A stretch of DNA of 64,000 nt from assembly GCA_965116715.1 (NCBI GenBank), contig OZ220724.1:2914001-2978000 (forward strand), given 5' to 3'. The translations under genes were made by a program, and so were the position numbers. The stretch comes from Poriferisodalis sp965116715 (GTDB taxonomy: Bacteria > Actinomycetota > Acidimicrobiia > Acidimicrobiales > Poriferisodalaceae). The notes beneath the pieces were generated by a model. It made no database searches and was not told the origin of the DNA. It saw only the letters and a list, made by a program, of their open reading frames with translations. The first letter of the stretch is position 1; each line of letters starts with the position of its first letter. Positions 1 through 10,300 of the stretch are shown one piece after another.

Positions 1-1275
1 TGGCGCAAGAAGCCGGGTGGCAGGTTCCAACACGACGGTGAACGCGGTGACTGGGTAACGGGCCGGGGCAAGCAGGAGCGCCAGTTCCCTTCAGTGACAC
101 CTCCGTGCGCCACTGTCACATTCGTATGGGATGCGACGCCCGAACCTTTATTGGTGGACCTGCTTGACGGTCTCCTTGCCAGAGTGACACGCATCGGACA
201 CTCGTCGTCACTTGTGTCGTGCCGACTGGTTGACGCAGCACCGCCGCCGACTATGAAGCCGGGCAGTGGAGAGCTCGTGCTTCGCTGTACACAGCACGGT
301 CAACTTGCGGCGCTGGAGGCAGCACACCGACAGCATGAGGGAGTGCGTCCGCGGGTGTTGCCGTTCGTCCGGATCCAATACGCCGCGCTGGCCGCGGAAG
401 ATGACGAGTCTTCGACGGCTCTGCGGCCGGATAACGCGGGTGGTCTTGTCGTCTTCGAGTTCCCGATCGCCCAGCGCCTGTTGCCCACGATCCGGACGGT
501 AGAGCTGGCCGAAGCGCTGCGCGGCGCGATCTTTCACCACGCTGACGATCCTCCGCCCGAGGGCTTGAGCGGGCACCTGCCCGATGGCAGACCGAGTCGC
601 AATCCCCATGTCGCGTTCCTGGCGTTGCCGAATGTCGGTCATGACTACGCGGATGGCCGCATCATTGGACTCGCGGCGATGCTGCCTGCGTCGCTGCCCG
701 AAGACGCGCTTCGTGCTGCCTATCGCGCAATCGGGTTCTGGGAGCGCGCTGAGCCTCGGGATCGATGTCGTCTGACTCTCGGCGGCGGCCAGATCGTCGA
801 CTCGCATCGCCGACAACCGCCGTTCGAGCTCAGCACCCTGCGTAGCGGCACGTGGTCACGGCCGTCATCGGAATGGATCAGCGCGACGCCGATTGCGCTG
901 CCGAAGAATCCCGGCCGGCTCACTTCTGGATCGTCGGCTGCGCGCTCGAAGGCATGGGCGGCGGCTGAGGAGCAGGTGCGGCAGTCCTGTATGCATGTCG
1001 GGCTGCCTGCGCCGGCCGCGGTTGCCGTGTCGTTGGACCCGTTGATTCGAGGCGCGCAGCCGGCGAACGCCTATCCCGCCTTTGTGCAGGGCACTCGGCG
1101 GGGCGACGGCGTGCGTCGCCGATTGGTGCATGCCGCGGTGCGGTTCGATCAGGACGTCAGGGGGCCGCTCGTGCTGGGTTCGGGCAGGTTCCTCGGGCTC
1201 GGCCTGATGCGACCGGTCTCGCCGCGCCACTCGCACGCCCACGAAAGCAGCCCGCAGGTCAGCGATGAACGCTGA
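1..1275 (+). CDS. csb2: Type I-G Cascade subunit Csb2 (Cas5/Cas6-type RAMP), 5' end missing
   Basis: The frame is open from the first base, so the true start lies outside the window; a GTG at 94 is internal to the protein. Csb2 (GSU0054 family) is the Cas5-like subunit of type I-G Cascade and is thought to include the Cas6-like crRNA-processing function. About 424 residues are visible. A TPP...FVW segment is followed by the family-like RIGHSSSLV motif, and the C-terminus has a glycine-rich RAMP loop (GSGRFLGLGLMRP). The stop overlaps the cas3 start by 11 bp, so the genes are co-transcribed and probably translationally coupled. csx17 (cas8) and csb1 (cas7) would be expected upstream, beyond the window edge. 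Confidence 0.85.
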   Translation, partial: WRKKPGGRFQHDGERGDWVTGRGKQERQFPSVTPPCATVTFVWDATPEPLLVDLLDGLLARVTRIGHSSSLVSCRLVDAAPPPTMKPGSGELVLRCTQHGQLAALEAAHRQHEGVRPRVLPFVRIQYAALAAEDDESSTALRPDNAGGLVVFEFPIAQRLLPTIRTVELAEALRGAIFHHADDPPPEGLSGHLPDGRPSRNPHVAFLALPNVGHDYADGRIIGLAAMLPASLPEDALRAAYRAIGFWERAEPRDRCRLTLGGGQIVDSHRRQPPFELSTLRSGTWSRPSSEWISATPIALPKNPGRLTSGSSAARSKAWAAAEEQVRQSCMHVGLPAPAAVAVSLDPLIRGAQPANAYPAFVQGTRRGDGVRRRLVHAAVRFDQDVRGPLVLGSGRFLGLGLMRPVSPRHSHAHESSPQVSDER

Positions 1276-4200
1276 GCAATTGGCTGCCGCGGACTTCGGG
1301 GAGTACTTCCGCTCGGTTCATGGGTGCGAGCCCTATCCGTGGCAGGTGCGCCTGACGGGTCAAGTGCTAGCGGAGGAGCGATGGCCGGACGTGATCGACC
1401 TGCCGACCGGAGCGGGCAAGACGGCTGTGCTCGACACAGCGGTCTTCGCGCTTGCTGCCCGTCCCGAGGTGTACCCGAGACGCATCGTGTTTGTCATTGA
1501 CCGTCGCATCGTCGTCGATCAGGTGTGCAAGAGGGTTCGGCAGATCAGTGAATCCATCCGCGCTGCGGACAGTGGTGTGCTCGCCACAGTGCGTCGCGCG
1601 CTCAGCGAGGTCGCTGGTGATGGCGATTGGCCGATCGGCGTTTCTGCGCTGCGCGGCGGCATTCCGCTCGACAACGACTGGGCGACGCGGCCAGATCAGC
1701 CATGGGTGATGGTCTCCACGGTGGATCAGTTCGGCTCGAAGCTGCTGTTTCGCGGCTACGGCATCAGCGAAGGGATGCGGCCGATTCACGCCGGGCTCGC
1801 GGGCAACGACTGCTTGGTCATCCTCGACGAAGTTCACCTAAGCAAACCGTTCGCCGCGACGCTGCGGGACGTGCGAAGCGAGCCGTCCGCGAACTCCTTC
1901 AATGATCGATTGCTGCCCCAGCGTGGCGCGATAGTTGAGATGTCAGCCACGCCGTCCATCGCAGATGGCGTCAGGTTTGGCCTGCAGCCCGAGATCGACC
2001 TCGAGGGGGACAGCGAGGCTGTCGCCAGGCTCCGGCGCATCGCTCAGTCCGCCAAACGTGCCCGCTTGGTCGAGGTCCCAGGCCGAGAAACGCCCTCGGC
2101 GCTGACCAAAGAGGTCATGCGAATTGTCCGAGAGGAACTGCGCGACGACGAACGAAGCATCGGCGTGATCGCGAACCGCGTTCGTACGGCCCGCGAGGTC
2201 CAGCGTGCAGTGTCTGAGGCCGGCGTCAAGACACACCTCATCACCGGCCGCATGCGACCGCTGGACCGTCAGCGACGACTTCGAGAGATCGAAGCGCTGG
2301 TCGACCCAGACAACCGCGACCGCGATGCTGAACGCACAGTGGTCGTGGCAACACAGGCCATCGAGGTCGGCGCCGACTTCAGCTTCGATGCGCTGATCAC
2401 CGAAGCGTGCCCGCTCGACAGTCTCCGCCAGCGCATCGGCCGTCTCGACCGGCGCGGCACCTTGGCCGACCGCACTGGCAAACCGGCACGCTGTTGGATC
2501 CTCGGCCTGAAGGCAGAACTTGCGAGCAAACGGTCTGACCCGGTCTACGGCGAAGCTGTCCGGGCAACGTGGCGCGAGCTGTCCGCCCGAGCTGACGATG
2601 GCCAGATCGACGTCGGTCCCGCGAGCACGCATCTCGATGGACTCTCCGAAGAGGCCACTGCGCCGGTCCGGACGGCGCCCCTGCTCTTGCCGACGCACAT
2701 GGAGGCGTGGACACAAACCAGTCCCGAGCCTCTGGTTCAGCCCGAGATCAGTGACTTCCTGCATGGTTTCGACGACAACCCGCCCGAGCCCGAGGTGGCA
2801 ATCGTGTGGCGCTGGGACCGCAACGCGGAGACGCTGCGCTTGGTGCCGCCTCGTCCCGCAGAACAACTATCGGTGCCGCTCTCTGCTGCCAAGGCGTGGC
2901 TCGGTGGTGCCGAGGAGACAACGGTCGCCGATGTCGCCTGTGTCGCCGCGAACGAGGGACCGGGACGAGCTGGCGAAGCGCTAGATGCTCCGTCGTCACA
3001 ACCAGTCCTGCGCTACGTAGGGGGCAATGACATTGTGCAGGACGTCGCAGTCAAAGACATCAGACCTGGCGACGTGCTGCTCGTGCATCCCCACATCGGC
3101 GGCCTCAGCGAAGGCACGTGGAATCCGCTCCACAGTGATGAAGCTCCTGCCAAACCAGCAGCCGGCGACAGACCGGCAGGAAATGACACCGCCGTTGACG
3201 ACCTTGGTGACGAGGCCCAGTGGTCATACCGACGTCGCCGCACGATCCGGCTGGACGAGCAACTGAGCCGCCAGATCAGCGCGTGGCTCGGTCACGGCAC
3301 TCCGACTATGCCCCGGCCCAGCAGCGATCAAGCGCCGAACGATGACCCCGCCCACCAGACCCAGCAATCGCCCAAAGAACGTGTACGTCAGTGGGTCGGG
3401 GATGTGCTCGCGCATGTCCCCGGCAAGGTGCCATTGCACTTGAATTGGCTGGCGGGTGAGCCAAGTGCCAACGACGACGTCAGCGCCGGCGCTCTTCGCG
3501 TTCTGAAGTCCGGAGATTTTGATGTCGAGTTCATCGGCGGCCCAGCGGATGGGCTGAGTCGTCAACAGCCATCGGAGCCCTACTACATCCTCACTGAGCG
3601 TTCCGTTGAATCGAGGACGCTGACGAGTGATGACGATGCGTCGTTGACCGGCACCGAAGTGCCGTTGGCTGCACATCTTGACGGCGTCGGCAAGCGTGCC
3701 AAAGAGTTCGCCGTGCGGCTCAGGCTGTCAGCGGAGCTGGTGGGGGACTTGAAACTCGCGGGCGAGTTGCACGATCTCGGCAAGGTTGACAGCAGGTTCC
3801 AAGCGCAGATGGTCGGCCACGACCCAGTCGAGCTGGCGATGCAGGAGGCCCCGCTCGCGAAGTCGCTGCGAGGCGTGCGAGCCCGTCGTCACGGCTGGCC
3901 GCCCGTTCGCCACGAAGTCGGGAGCGTTGCATTGGCACAGTCGTCGGTAGCGGTCCTCAGCCGCGCCCACGATCCCGACTTGGTGTTGCACCTACTGGCG
4001 ACCCATCACGGCAGGGGTCGGCCGCTGCCCCGTATCGTTCGAGACGACTGTCCTCAGGTCCTCAGCTACGAAATGGGGGATGTCGTGCTGAGCACCCGAA
4101 CCGACTTCAGCGAGACACCCCTAGCGCTGGACATGGCCGATCGGTTCTGGCGGCTGTGCGCCAAGTACGGGCACCACGGCCTCGCCTGGCTGGAAGCGAT

Positions 4201-4279
4201 TCTCCGTCTGGCTGACCATCGCCAGAGCGAGGTCGAGCAATCTGGCCACGTTGACCCCAACACCGGAGCGTCGCCGTGA
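1265..4279 (+). CDS. cas3: CRISPR-associated helicase/nuclease Cas3, type I-G, C-terminal HD domain
   Basis: Cas3 unwinds and degrades target DNA after Cascade recognition. This 1004-residue protein has the SF2 helicase first: Walker A LPTGAGKT at residues 46-53, DEVH near 187, a SAT motif near 226, and motif VI QRIGRLDRRG near 390. The HD nuclease domain comes last: HDLGKVDSRF near 836 and a HHG motif near 913. Helicase-then-HD order is characteristic of type I-G, whereas most type I Cas3 proteins begin with HD. The ATG at 1265 overlaps the end of csb2, and the stop overlaps the next start in a GTGA arrangement. All key motifs are present, so the nuclease is probably active. Confidence 0.95.
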   Translation: MNAEQLAAADFGEYFRSVHGCEPYPWQVRLTGQVLAEERWPDVIDLPTGAGKTAVLDTAVFALAARPEVYPRRIVFVIDRRIVVDQVCKRVRQISESIRAADSGVLATVRRALSEVAGDGDWPIGVSALRGGIPLDNDWATRPDQPWVMVSTVDQFGSKLLFRGYGISEGMRPIHAGLAGNDCLVILDEVHLSKPFAATLRDVRSEPSANSFNDRLLPQRGAIVEMSATPSIADGVRFGLQPEIDLEGDSEAVARLRRIAQSAKRARLVEVPGRETPSALTKEVMRIVREELRDDERSIGVIANRVRTAREVQRAVSEAGVKTHLITGRMRPLDRQRRLREIEALVDPDNRDRDAERTVVVATQAIEVGADFSFDALITEACPLDSLRQRIGRLDRRGTLADRTGKPARCWILGLKAELASKRSDPVYGEAVRATWRELSARADDGQIDVGPASTHLDGLSEEATAPVRTAPLLLPTHMEAWTQTSPEPLVQPEISDFLHGFDDNPPEPEVAIVWRWDRNAETLRLVPPRPAEQLSVPLSAAKAWLGGAEETTVADVACVAANEGPGRAGEALDAPSSQPVLRYVGGNDIVQDVAVKDIRPGDVLLVHPHIGGLSEGTWNPLHSDEAPAKPAAGDRPAGNDTAVDDLGDEAQWSYRRRRTIRLDEQLSRQISAWLGHGTPTMPRPSSDQAPNDDPAHQTQQSPKERVRQWVGDVLAHVPGKVPLHLNWLAGEPSANDDVSAGALRVLKSGDFDVEFIGGPADGLSRQQPSEPYYILTERSVESRTLTSDDDASLTGTEVPLAAHLDGVGKRAKEFAVRLRLSAELVGDLKLAGELHDLGKVDSRFQAQMVGHDPVELAMQEAPLAKSLRGVRARRHGWPPVRHEVGSVALAQSSVAVLSRAHDPDLVLHLLATHHGRGRPLPRIVRDDCPQVLSYEMGDVVLSTRTDFSETPLALDMADRFWRLCAKYGHHGLAWLEAILRLADHRQSEVEQSGHVDPNTGASP

Positions 4280-5196
4280 GCGAGATTGAGCTTCGCGGCC
4301 TGCCAGGCACGAACCCGCTCGGCTTCATGGCTGCCTTGGGCGCTCAGGTGGCTCTAGCGCACGCGGGCGAGTCATCGACGCTCCATTGGACCGATACCGC
4401 GCTGCCGCATGCAGTTCTCGGCACGGAGCGCGACTTAGATGCGATTGCGACCGATGCAATGGCTCTAGCCCGTCACTGGTTGCAAGGGGTCGCACTCGGT
4501 TCAGACGTGGACCCGAAGCTTCAACTTGATGGCCCGAGTATTCGTGCGTACATGGCAAGAGCGCGGAGTTCTGACTTCACGAATTCACTCGCATGGTGTC
4601 TGTTGGCAGAGGACAGTTTCCGCCGGAGCAAGCCCTATGCGGAACCGACGGATCTCTACTTCACCTCCGGAAACATGGCATTCGTTTCCATTGCCAGAGC
4701 GATTCTGGATGAGGTCCAGCATAAGGAACTGGTTGCGGACATGAGTTCCCCATGGCAGTACAAGAGCGATCGGCCGACATTGATGTGGGACGTCCTGGAC
4801 GACCGGCAGTACGCGCTCCGGGCAGTCAAGCCGTCTGACGAACAGAAGCTCACGAATCAAGGCGCTGAAGCACTTGCTGTGCTAGGACTCAGTCGTTTCC
4901 CTTGCTATCGAACGGCGCGCGGAACCGTCGCACGGGGTTGCTCAGGTAGGAAGCAAAGCCGAAGCTTTGTTTGGCCATTGTGGCAGCAACCGTCGACTCC
5001 CGAAGTCGTGAAGACGCTCATTACACACGCATCGGCACCGATACCGGTCGATGAAGATGCAGCCAAAGACTTTGTTGAACGAGCACGGCAATACACCGCG
5101 TGGGGAATAACGCGGGTCCTTCAATCACAGATTCGACGTACGGGTAAGGGCTACGGCGCGTTCGGCCCGCCGAGGGTGATCTGGCAGCGTGACTGA
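4276..5196 (+). CDS. Type I-G CRISPR-associated protein, possibly the Cas3-extension family
   Basis: A 306-residue protein encoded between cas3 and cas4-cas1, with a GTG start overlapping the cas3 stop by 4 bp. The N-terminus (ELRGLPGTNPLGFMAALGAQ) resembles the opening of small type I-G-specific proteins described as a Cas3-extension family, and is loosely like the start of Cas8/Csx17 proteins. No helicase, nuclease or metal-binding motif is visible, and its biochemical role is not known to me. The tight overlaps on both sides show that it belongs to the cas operon. Other possibilities are a Cas8-like or adaptor subunit. The assignment rests mainly on context and the N-terminal motif. Confidence 0.7.
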   Translation: MSEIELRGLPGTNPLGFMAALGAQVALAHAGESSTLHWTDTALPHAVLGTERDLDAIATDAMALARHWLQGVALGSDVDPKLQLDGPSIRAYMARARSSDFTNSLAWCLLAEDSFRRSKPYAEPTDLYFTSGNMAFVSIARAILDEVQHKELVADMSSPWQYKSDRPTLMWDVLDDRQYALRAVKPSDEQKLTNQGAEALAVLGLSRFPCYRTARGTVARGCSGRKQSRSFVWPLWQQPSTPEVVKTLITHASAPIPVDEDAAKDFVERARQYTAWGITRVLQSQIRRTGKGYGAFGPPRVIWQRD

Positions 5197-6829
5197 GGTT
5201 CCTGATCTCGTTCCGGCCCGGATGGTCAATGAGTTCGTGTATTGCCCGCGGTTGTTCTACTTGGAGTGGGCTCAAGGCCAGTTCGAGGACAATTCGGACA
5301 CGGTTCACGGCCGTTATGTGCATCGTCGGGTGGATGAGGGCGGTGGCCGCATGGGTGGGTCGTCGGAGGACGATCCGGTGAGCAATGCGCGTTCGGTGCT
5401 GGTCAGCTCGGAGCGGCTGGGGCTCATCGCGAAGACCGACATCGTTGAGGGCTTCGACGGCCGGGTTGTGCCTGTGGAGGTGAAGCGCGGTCGGCCGCCC
5501 AGGCACGGTCCTGCGTGGGAGCCGGAGTTGCAGCAGCTGGCCGCGATCGGGTTGATCCTGCGTGACAACGGCTACGCCTGTGATGAGGGCCAGTTCTATT
5601 TCGCATCGTCGCGCGAGCGCACGACAGTGGAGTTCGACGATCGTCTCTTGGGCAAGACGCTCGACACCGTCGAGCGATTGCGTGCTGTCGCGGCTGTTGA
5701 CGTGGCACCGCCGCCGCTGGTGGACAGCCCGAAGTGTCCGCGTTGCTCGCTGGTGGGCATCTGCTTGCCCGATGAGACCAACTTCCACACCGGTCGCGTG
5801 GAGGGGGAGCCGAGGCGGCTGACGCCACGGGATTCGGAGGCTCGGCCGCTGTATGTGACCGAGCAGGGCGCCCGCCTGGGGATCAGCCAGCGGCGGGTGG
5901 AGGTCAAGGTCAACCGTGAAGTGGTGCGCAGCGATCGTCTGATCGACATCTCCCAGATCAACCTCAGCGGGAACGTGCAGGTGTCGACCCAGCTGCTCCA
6001 TGCGGCGTTCCGGGAGGACATTCCGGTGTGCTGGTTCAGCTATGGAGGCTGGTTCCAGGGGATCGCGCACGGCCTGCCGTCCAAGCACGTGGAGCTGCGC
6101 CGGCGCCAGGTCGCGGTGGCGGCTCAGGCGGGCTTGCCGCTGGCCAGTCAGATGGTCGTCGGCAAGATCCGGAACTCCCGCACGCTGCTGATGCGCAACT
6201 CGCGCGAACCGGTGGACGCGGCGGTCGGGCAGCTCAAGGAGCTGGCTGCGAAAGCGGCGGAGACCGATTCGATCGAGTCGCTGCTGGGGATCGAGGGAGC
6301 GGCAGCGCGGTCGTACTTCGGCAGCTTTGCGTCGATGCTGAAGGACGACCGTTTGGGCACGTTCGACTTCGCGGGGCGCAATCGGCGTCCGCCGCGCGAC
6401 CCGGTGAACTGCTTGCTGTCGTTCCTGTATGCCTTGCTCGTCAAGGACCTGACCGCTGTGGTGCACTCGATCGGTTTCGACCCGTACCTGGGCGTGTACC
6501 ACCGGCCGAGATTCGGGAGGCCGGCCTTGGCACTCGACCTGGCGGAGGAGTTCCGGCCCATCATCGCCGAGTCGGTGGTGATCAACGCGGTGAACAACGG
6601 CGAAGTGGCCGAGAACGGCTTCATCGTGCGCGCCGGGGGAGTGGCGCTCGAGCAGGCAGCGCGTCGAGCAGTGATCGCGTCCTATGAGAGGAGACTTGAC
6701 CACGAGATTACCCATCCCACCTATGGCTACAAGATCACCTACCGGCGTGTGCTCGAAGTGCAGGCGCGGATGCTCGCCGCAGCGATGCTCGGCGAGATTC
6801 CGGAGTACGTGCCGTTCACGACGAGGTAG
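5189..6829 (+). CDS. cas4-cas1: Cas4-Cas1 fusion, CRISPR adaptation endonuclease/integrase
   Basis: A 546-residue fusion typical of type I-G. The N-terminal ~190 residues are Cas4, a RecB-like nuclease that trims prespacers and selects the PAM. Visible features are YCPRLFYLEW with the first iron-sulfur cysteine, a D...VPVEVKRG nuclease core, and a KCPRCSLVGIC cluster supplying the remaining cysteines. The rest is Cas1, the spacer integrase, with the catalytic region GVYHRPRFGR followed by LDLAEEFRPI near residue 445. The GTG at 5189 overlaps the preceding stop by 8 bp, and cas2 begins 5 bp after the stop. No motif is missing, so adaptation is likely functional, which fits the long, uniform array beside it. 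Confidence 0.95.
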   Translation: MTEVPDLVPARMVNEFVYCPRLFYLEWAQGQFEDNSDTVHGRYVHRRVDEGGGRMGGSSEDDPVSNARSVLVSSERLGLIAKTDIVEGFDGRVVPVEVKRGRPPRHGPAWEPELQQLAAIGLILRDNGYACDEGQFYFASSRERTTVEFDDRLLGKTLDTVERLRAVAAVDVAPPPLVDSPKCPRCSLVGICLPDETNFHTGRVEGEPRRLTPRDSEARPLYVTEQGARLGISQRRVEVKVNREVVRSDRLIDISQINLSGNVQVSTQLLHAAFREDIPVCWFSYGGWFQGIAHGLPSKHVELRRRQVAVAAQAGLPLASQMVVGKIRNSRTLLMRNSREPVDAAVGQLKELAAKAAETDSIESLLGIEGAAARSYFGSFASMLKDDRLGTFDFAGRNRRPPRDPVNCLLSFLYALLVKDLTAVVHSIGFDPYLGVYHRPRFGRPALALDLAEEFRPIIAESVVINAVNNGEVAENGFIVRAGGVALEQAARRAVIASYERRLDHEITHPTYGYKITYRRVLEVQARMLAAAMLGEIPEYVPFTTR

Positions 6830-6833
6830 GTTC

Positions 6834-7130
6834 ATGAGCGGTCGCCGTCGATATCTCGTGTCCTATGACATCCGCGACCCGAAGCGTTTGAGGAAAGTCC
6901 ACAAGGCCATGAAGGCATACGGCTGGCCGATGCACTACAGCGTGTTCATCAGCGATCTCGACAGCATCGAGTTGATCAATCTCAAGACCGAGCTCGGCGA
7001 AGTCATCCACCACGGCGAGGACACGATCGCCTTCGTCGACCTCGGGATGCCTGCCGAGCGAGGCAGAGATTGCTTTGATTTTCTGGGTAATGCACCGCCA
7101 TTGCCCAGCTCTGGACCGGTCATCGTCTGA
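6834..7130 (+). CDS. cas2: CRISPR-associated protein Cas2
   Basis: A 98-residue protein of normal Cas2 length. It opens with the characteristic first strand YLVSYDIRDPKRLRKVHK, whose aspartate is the conserved metal-site residue, followed by GWPMHYSVFISDL. Cas2 forms the structural core of the Cas1-Cas2 integration complex. The ATG at 6834 lies 5 bp after the cas4-cas1 stop; a longer reading with an upstream start would overlap cas1 heavily and add non-homologous sequence, so it was not chosen. It is the last cas gene, 170 bp before the first repeat. Confidence 0.93.
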   Translation: MSGRRRYLVSYDIRDPKRLRKVHKAMKAYGWPMHYSVFISDLDSIELINLKTELGEVIHHGEDTIAFVDLGMPAERGRDCFDFLGNAPPLPSSGPVIV

Positions 7131-7300
7131 TGCGAGCGGTCCAGTCAGGCCCCGATCCCCGGGCAGCGCTCGCAGCCCCGAAGTACGGGCCTTTCTTGCA
7201 CCTTGACAATCGAATGAATAGCTTCCCGAGCGCCTCTACCCATAGAGCGCTCGCAACCGCTCGCGAAACCGCTGGTCAGCACCAATAGATTTCGAGAGCG
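7131..7300 (+). promoter_or_regulatory. CRISPR leader
   Basis: The 170-bp non-coding stretch between the cas2 stop and the first repeat. The degenerate repeat is at the far end of the array and the repeat's ATTGAAGC end points away from cas2, which together put the leader here. A TTGACA element at 7203-7208 could be a -35 box, but no convincing -10 was seen. Spacer insertion would be expected at 7300/7301. Confidence 0.65.
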
Positions 7301-10300
7301 GTTTGGCCGATCAATTGATCGGCCCTTCATTGAAGCGGACTTGCCCGCGCGGCTAGCGCCGGATGCGATCAGCCGTTTGGCCGATCAATTGATCGGCCCT
7401 TCATTGAAGCCGCTGCTGCTGCGGGATGCTCGCAGCTTGCTGTGGCCGGTTTGGCCGATCAATTGATCGGCCCTTCATTGAAGCTCGCCTAGGGCGGCGA
7501 ACTGCCAGTATTCGCCGCAGAGGTTTGGCCGATCAATTGATCGGCCCTTCATTGAAGCGCCGATGCGTGGCCCGAGCTGGCCCTGCCCGCTGCGTTTGGC
7601 CGATCAATTGATCGGCCCTTCATTGAAGCGGCGACGTCTGCGCCACATGCGACTCGACCGCTCCCGTTTGGCCGATCAATTGATCGGCCCTTCATTGAAG
7701 CTGACGGTCACCCGGTCCAATCGGACCCGACGGCCGGTTTGGCCGATCAATTGATCGGCCCTTCATTGAAGCAGGTCAATCGTGGCGCAGATGTCGTAGC
7801 GGCGCTCAAGGTTTGGCCGATCAATTGATCGGCCCTTCATTGAAGCTAGCCCTTGTCATGGTTCCCTTCGTAGGTCACCCTGAGTTTGGCCGATCAATTG
7901 ATCGGCCCTTCATTGAAGCCCTGCCAGCGCCCGAAGCCCCAGGGCGGTGCCCTCGGGTTTGGCCGATCAATTGATCGGCCCTTCATTGAAGCCAGGCCTG
8001 ACTGCCGATGCGCCGTCATGATCCCTACATCGTTTGGCCGATCAATTGATCGGCCCTTCATTGAAGCCCGTCGTGGGGGCATGCCCAGGTGTTGATCGTG
8101 TCGGTTTGGCCGATCAATTGATCGGCCCTTCATTGAAGCAGATGAACTAGGCAAGCATTAACAGCCCACCGGGTCAGCGTTTGGCCGATCAATTGATCGG
8201 CCCTTCATTGAAGCCATCGCAGCAGGCAGGCCCGTGACCAGGCGCACGCTGCGGTTTGGCCGATCAATTGATCGGCCCTTCATTGAAGCGGAGTGCAGCC
8301 CAGGCTCGTTGCTGTGGCCGGCACCGACGTTTGGCCGATCAATTGATCGGCCCTTCATTGAAGCCAGGCGTTGGACGTGGCAGCCAGCTTTGAGCTGGTC
8401 CGTGTTTGGCCGATCAATTGATCGGCCCTTCATTGAAGCTTTTCGTAGAGCAGGGCGTAGACCTGATCCAGCGCCAGGGTTTGGCCGATCAATTGATCGG
8501 CCCTTCATTGAAGCGAGGACTGGGCCGGCAGCGTGATCATCGCCCGCTCGTCGTTTGGCCGATCAATTGATCGGCCCTTCATTGAAGCGGCAGGACGCCG
8601 TTCAGCCGATAGCGCAGCGCATCGGTTTGGCCGATCAATTGATCGGCCCTTCATTGAAGCGTGACCCGCAGCCTCACCGAGCGCAGCGTGCTGGGGGTTT
8701 GGCCGATCAATTGATCGGCCCTTCATTGAAGCGCGATGCCCTTGGCCGTCTTGGCCAGCACCGGGTCGGTTTGGCCGATCAATTGATCGGCCCTTCATTG
8801 AAGCCAGTACTCGTCCTGCATCGGCCTGGTCCCGCGCGCGTTTGGCCGATCAATTGATCGGCCCTTCATTGAAGCGTGCTGCCCATGCGCCGAGTGCGCC
8901 GAGAGTGCGAGCGCGTTTGGCCGATCAATTGATCGGCCCTTCATTGAAGCGGGGTGGGGAAGATCAGGCGGCCCTCGGGAACGCCGTTTGGCCGATCAAT
9001 TGATCGGCCCTTCATTGAAGCGCCTGCACCAGGACTTCACTGCTGGCCTCACGGAGTTTGGCCGATCAATTGATCGGCCCTTCATTGAAGCGAGATCGCC
9101 GCGGCCTGAGCGATGAGGCCCTGGAGGGGTTTGGCCGATCAATTGATCGGCCCTTCATTGAAGCGCGGCGTGCGATGACGGGCATGGTGCCGAGCGTGTC
9201 CAGTTTGGCCGATCAATTGATCGGCCCTTCATTGAAGCCCGTACTACGACGCCCACGGTGACGTGTTCGCGATGGTTTGGCCGATCAATTGATCGGCCCT
9301 TCATTGAAGCGCGGATCACCAGCGCGCACTTGTCCGCGCCGCCTTCGGGTTTGGCCGATCAATTGATCGGCCCTTCATTGAAGCGGGCCAGCGGCTACCA
9401 CGGCTCCCCCTCGGGGATCGTTTGGCCGATCAATTGATCGGCCCTTCATTGAAGCCAGCGGTACGGCATCGAGCGGTGCGTTGCCTCGCTGGTTTGGCCG
9501 ATCAATTGATCGGCCCTTCATTGAAGCGTCATGTGAGATCAACGCGAAGTCGCCGGCCGGTCCGGGTTTGGCCGATCAATTGATCGGCCCTTCATTGAAG
9601 CCTCTCGGGTATTCGACGGGGCGCGAGTGTTCTGCCCGGTTTGGCCGATCAATTGATCGGCCCTTCATTGAAGCCTCGATCGTGGGGCCGAGCACCATCG
9701 ACGCGAAGTGAGGTTTGGCCGATCAATTGATCGGCCCTTCATTGAAGCTAGGGCATCCGCACGTCGTCGGCGTTGAACGTCCACTCGTTTGGCCGATCAA
9801 TTGATCGGCCCTTCATTGAAGCGAGATTGGCGATCACCGCGTTCAGACTGATGAGCGCACTGGTTTGGCCGATCAATTGATCGGCCCTTCATTGAAGCTG
9901 GTCGGCGGGCACGACCCGCTTGAGCGGCAGCCCGCTGTTTGGCCGATCAATTGATCGGCCCTTCATTGAAGCCGGTCCTCCATCATGAAGCCGCCTGCAT
10001 GGCGGGCGTTTGGCCGATCAATTGATCGGCCCTTCATTGAAGCCGGTTCCGGTCCGCTGATGAGCGGCGCGCCGACTTCTGTTTGGCCGATCAATTGATC
10101 GGCCCTTCATTGAAGCGTGTGCAAGGGCATCGACCCCGAGACCGGGGCGGCGTGTTTGGCCGATCAATTGATCGGCCCTTCATTGAAGCCCCACAGGTTG
10201 TGCAGGCTCCCTCCCGATACGCCACGGGGTTTGGCCGATCAATTGATCGGCCCTTCATTGAAGCCAGTAGTGGCCGCGCCGCTCGGGTCGGCCGCCCGAG

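Noticed and set aside
5021..6835. A 604-codon minus-strand open frame opposite cas4-cas1
   Set aside because: Its Arg/His-rich sequence has no family resemblance; it is the antisense shadow of a GC-rich gene.
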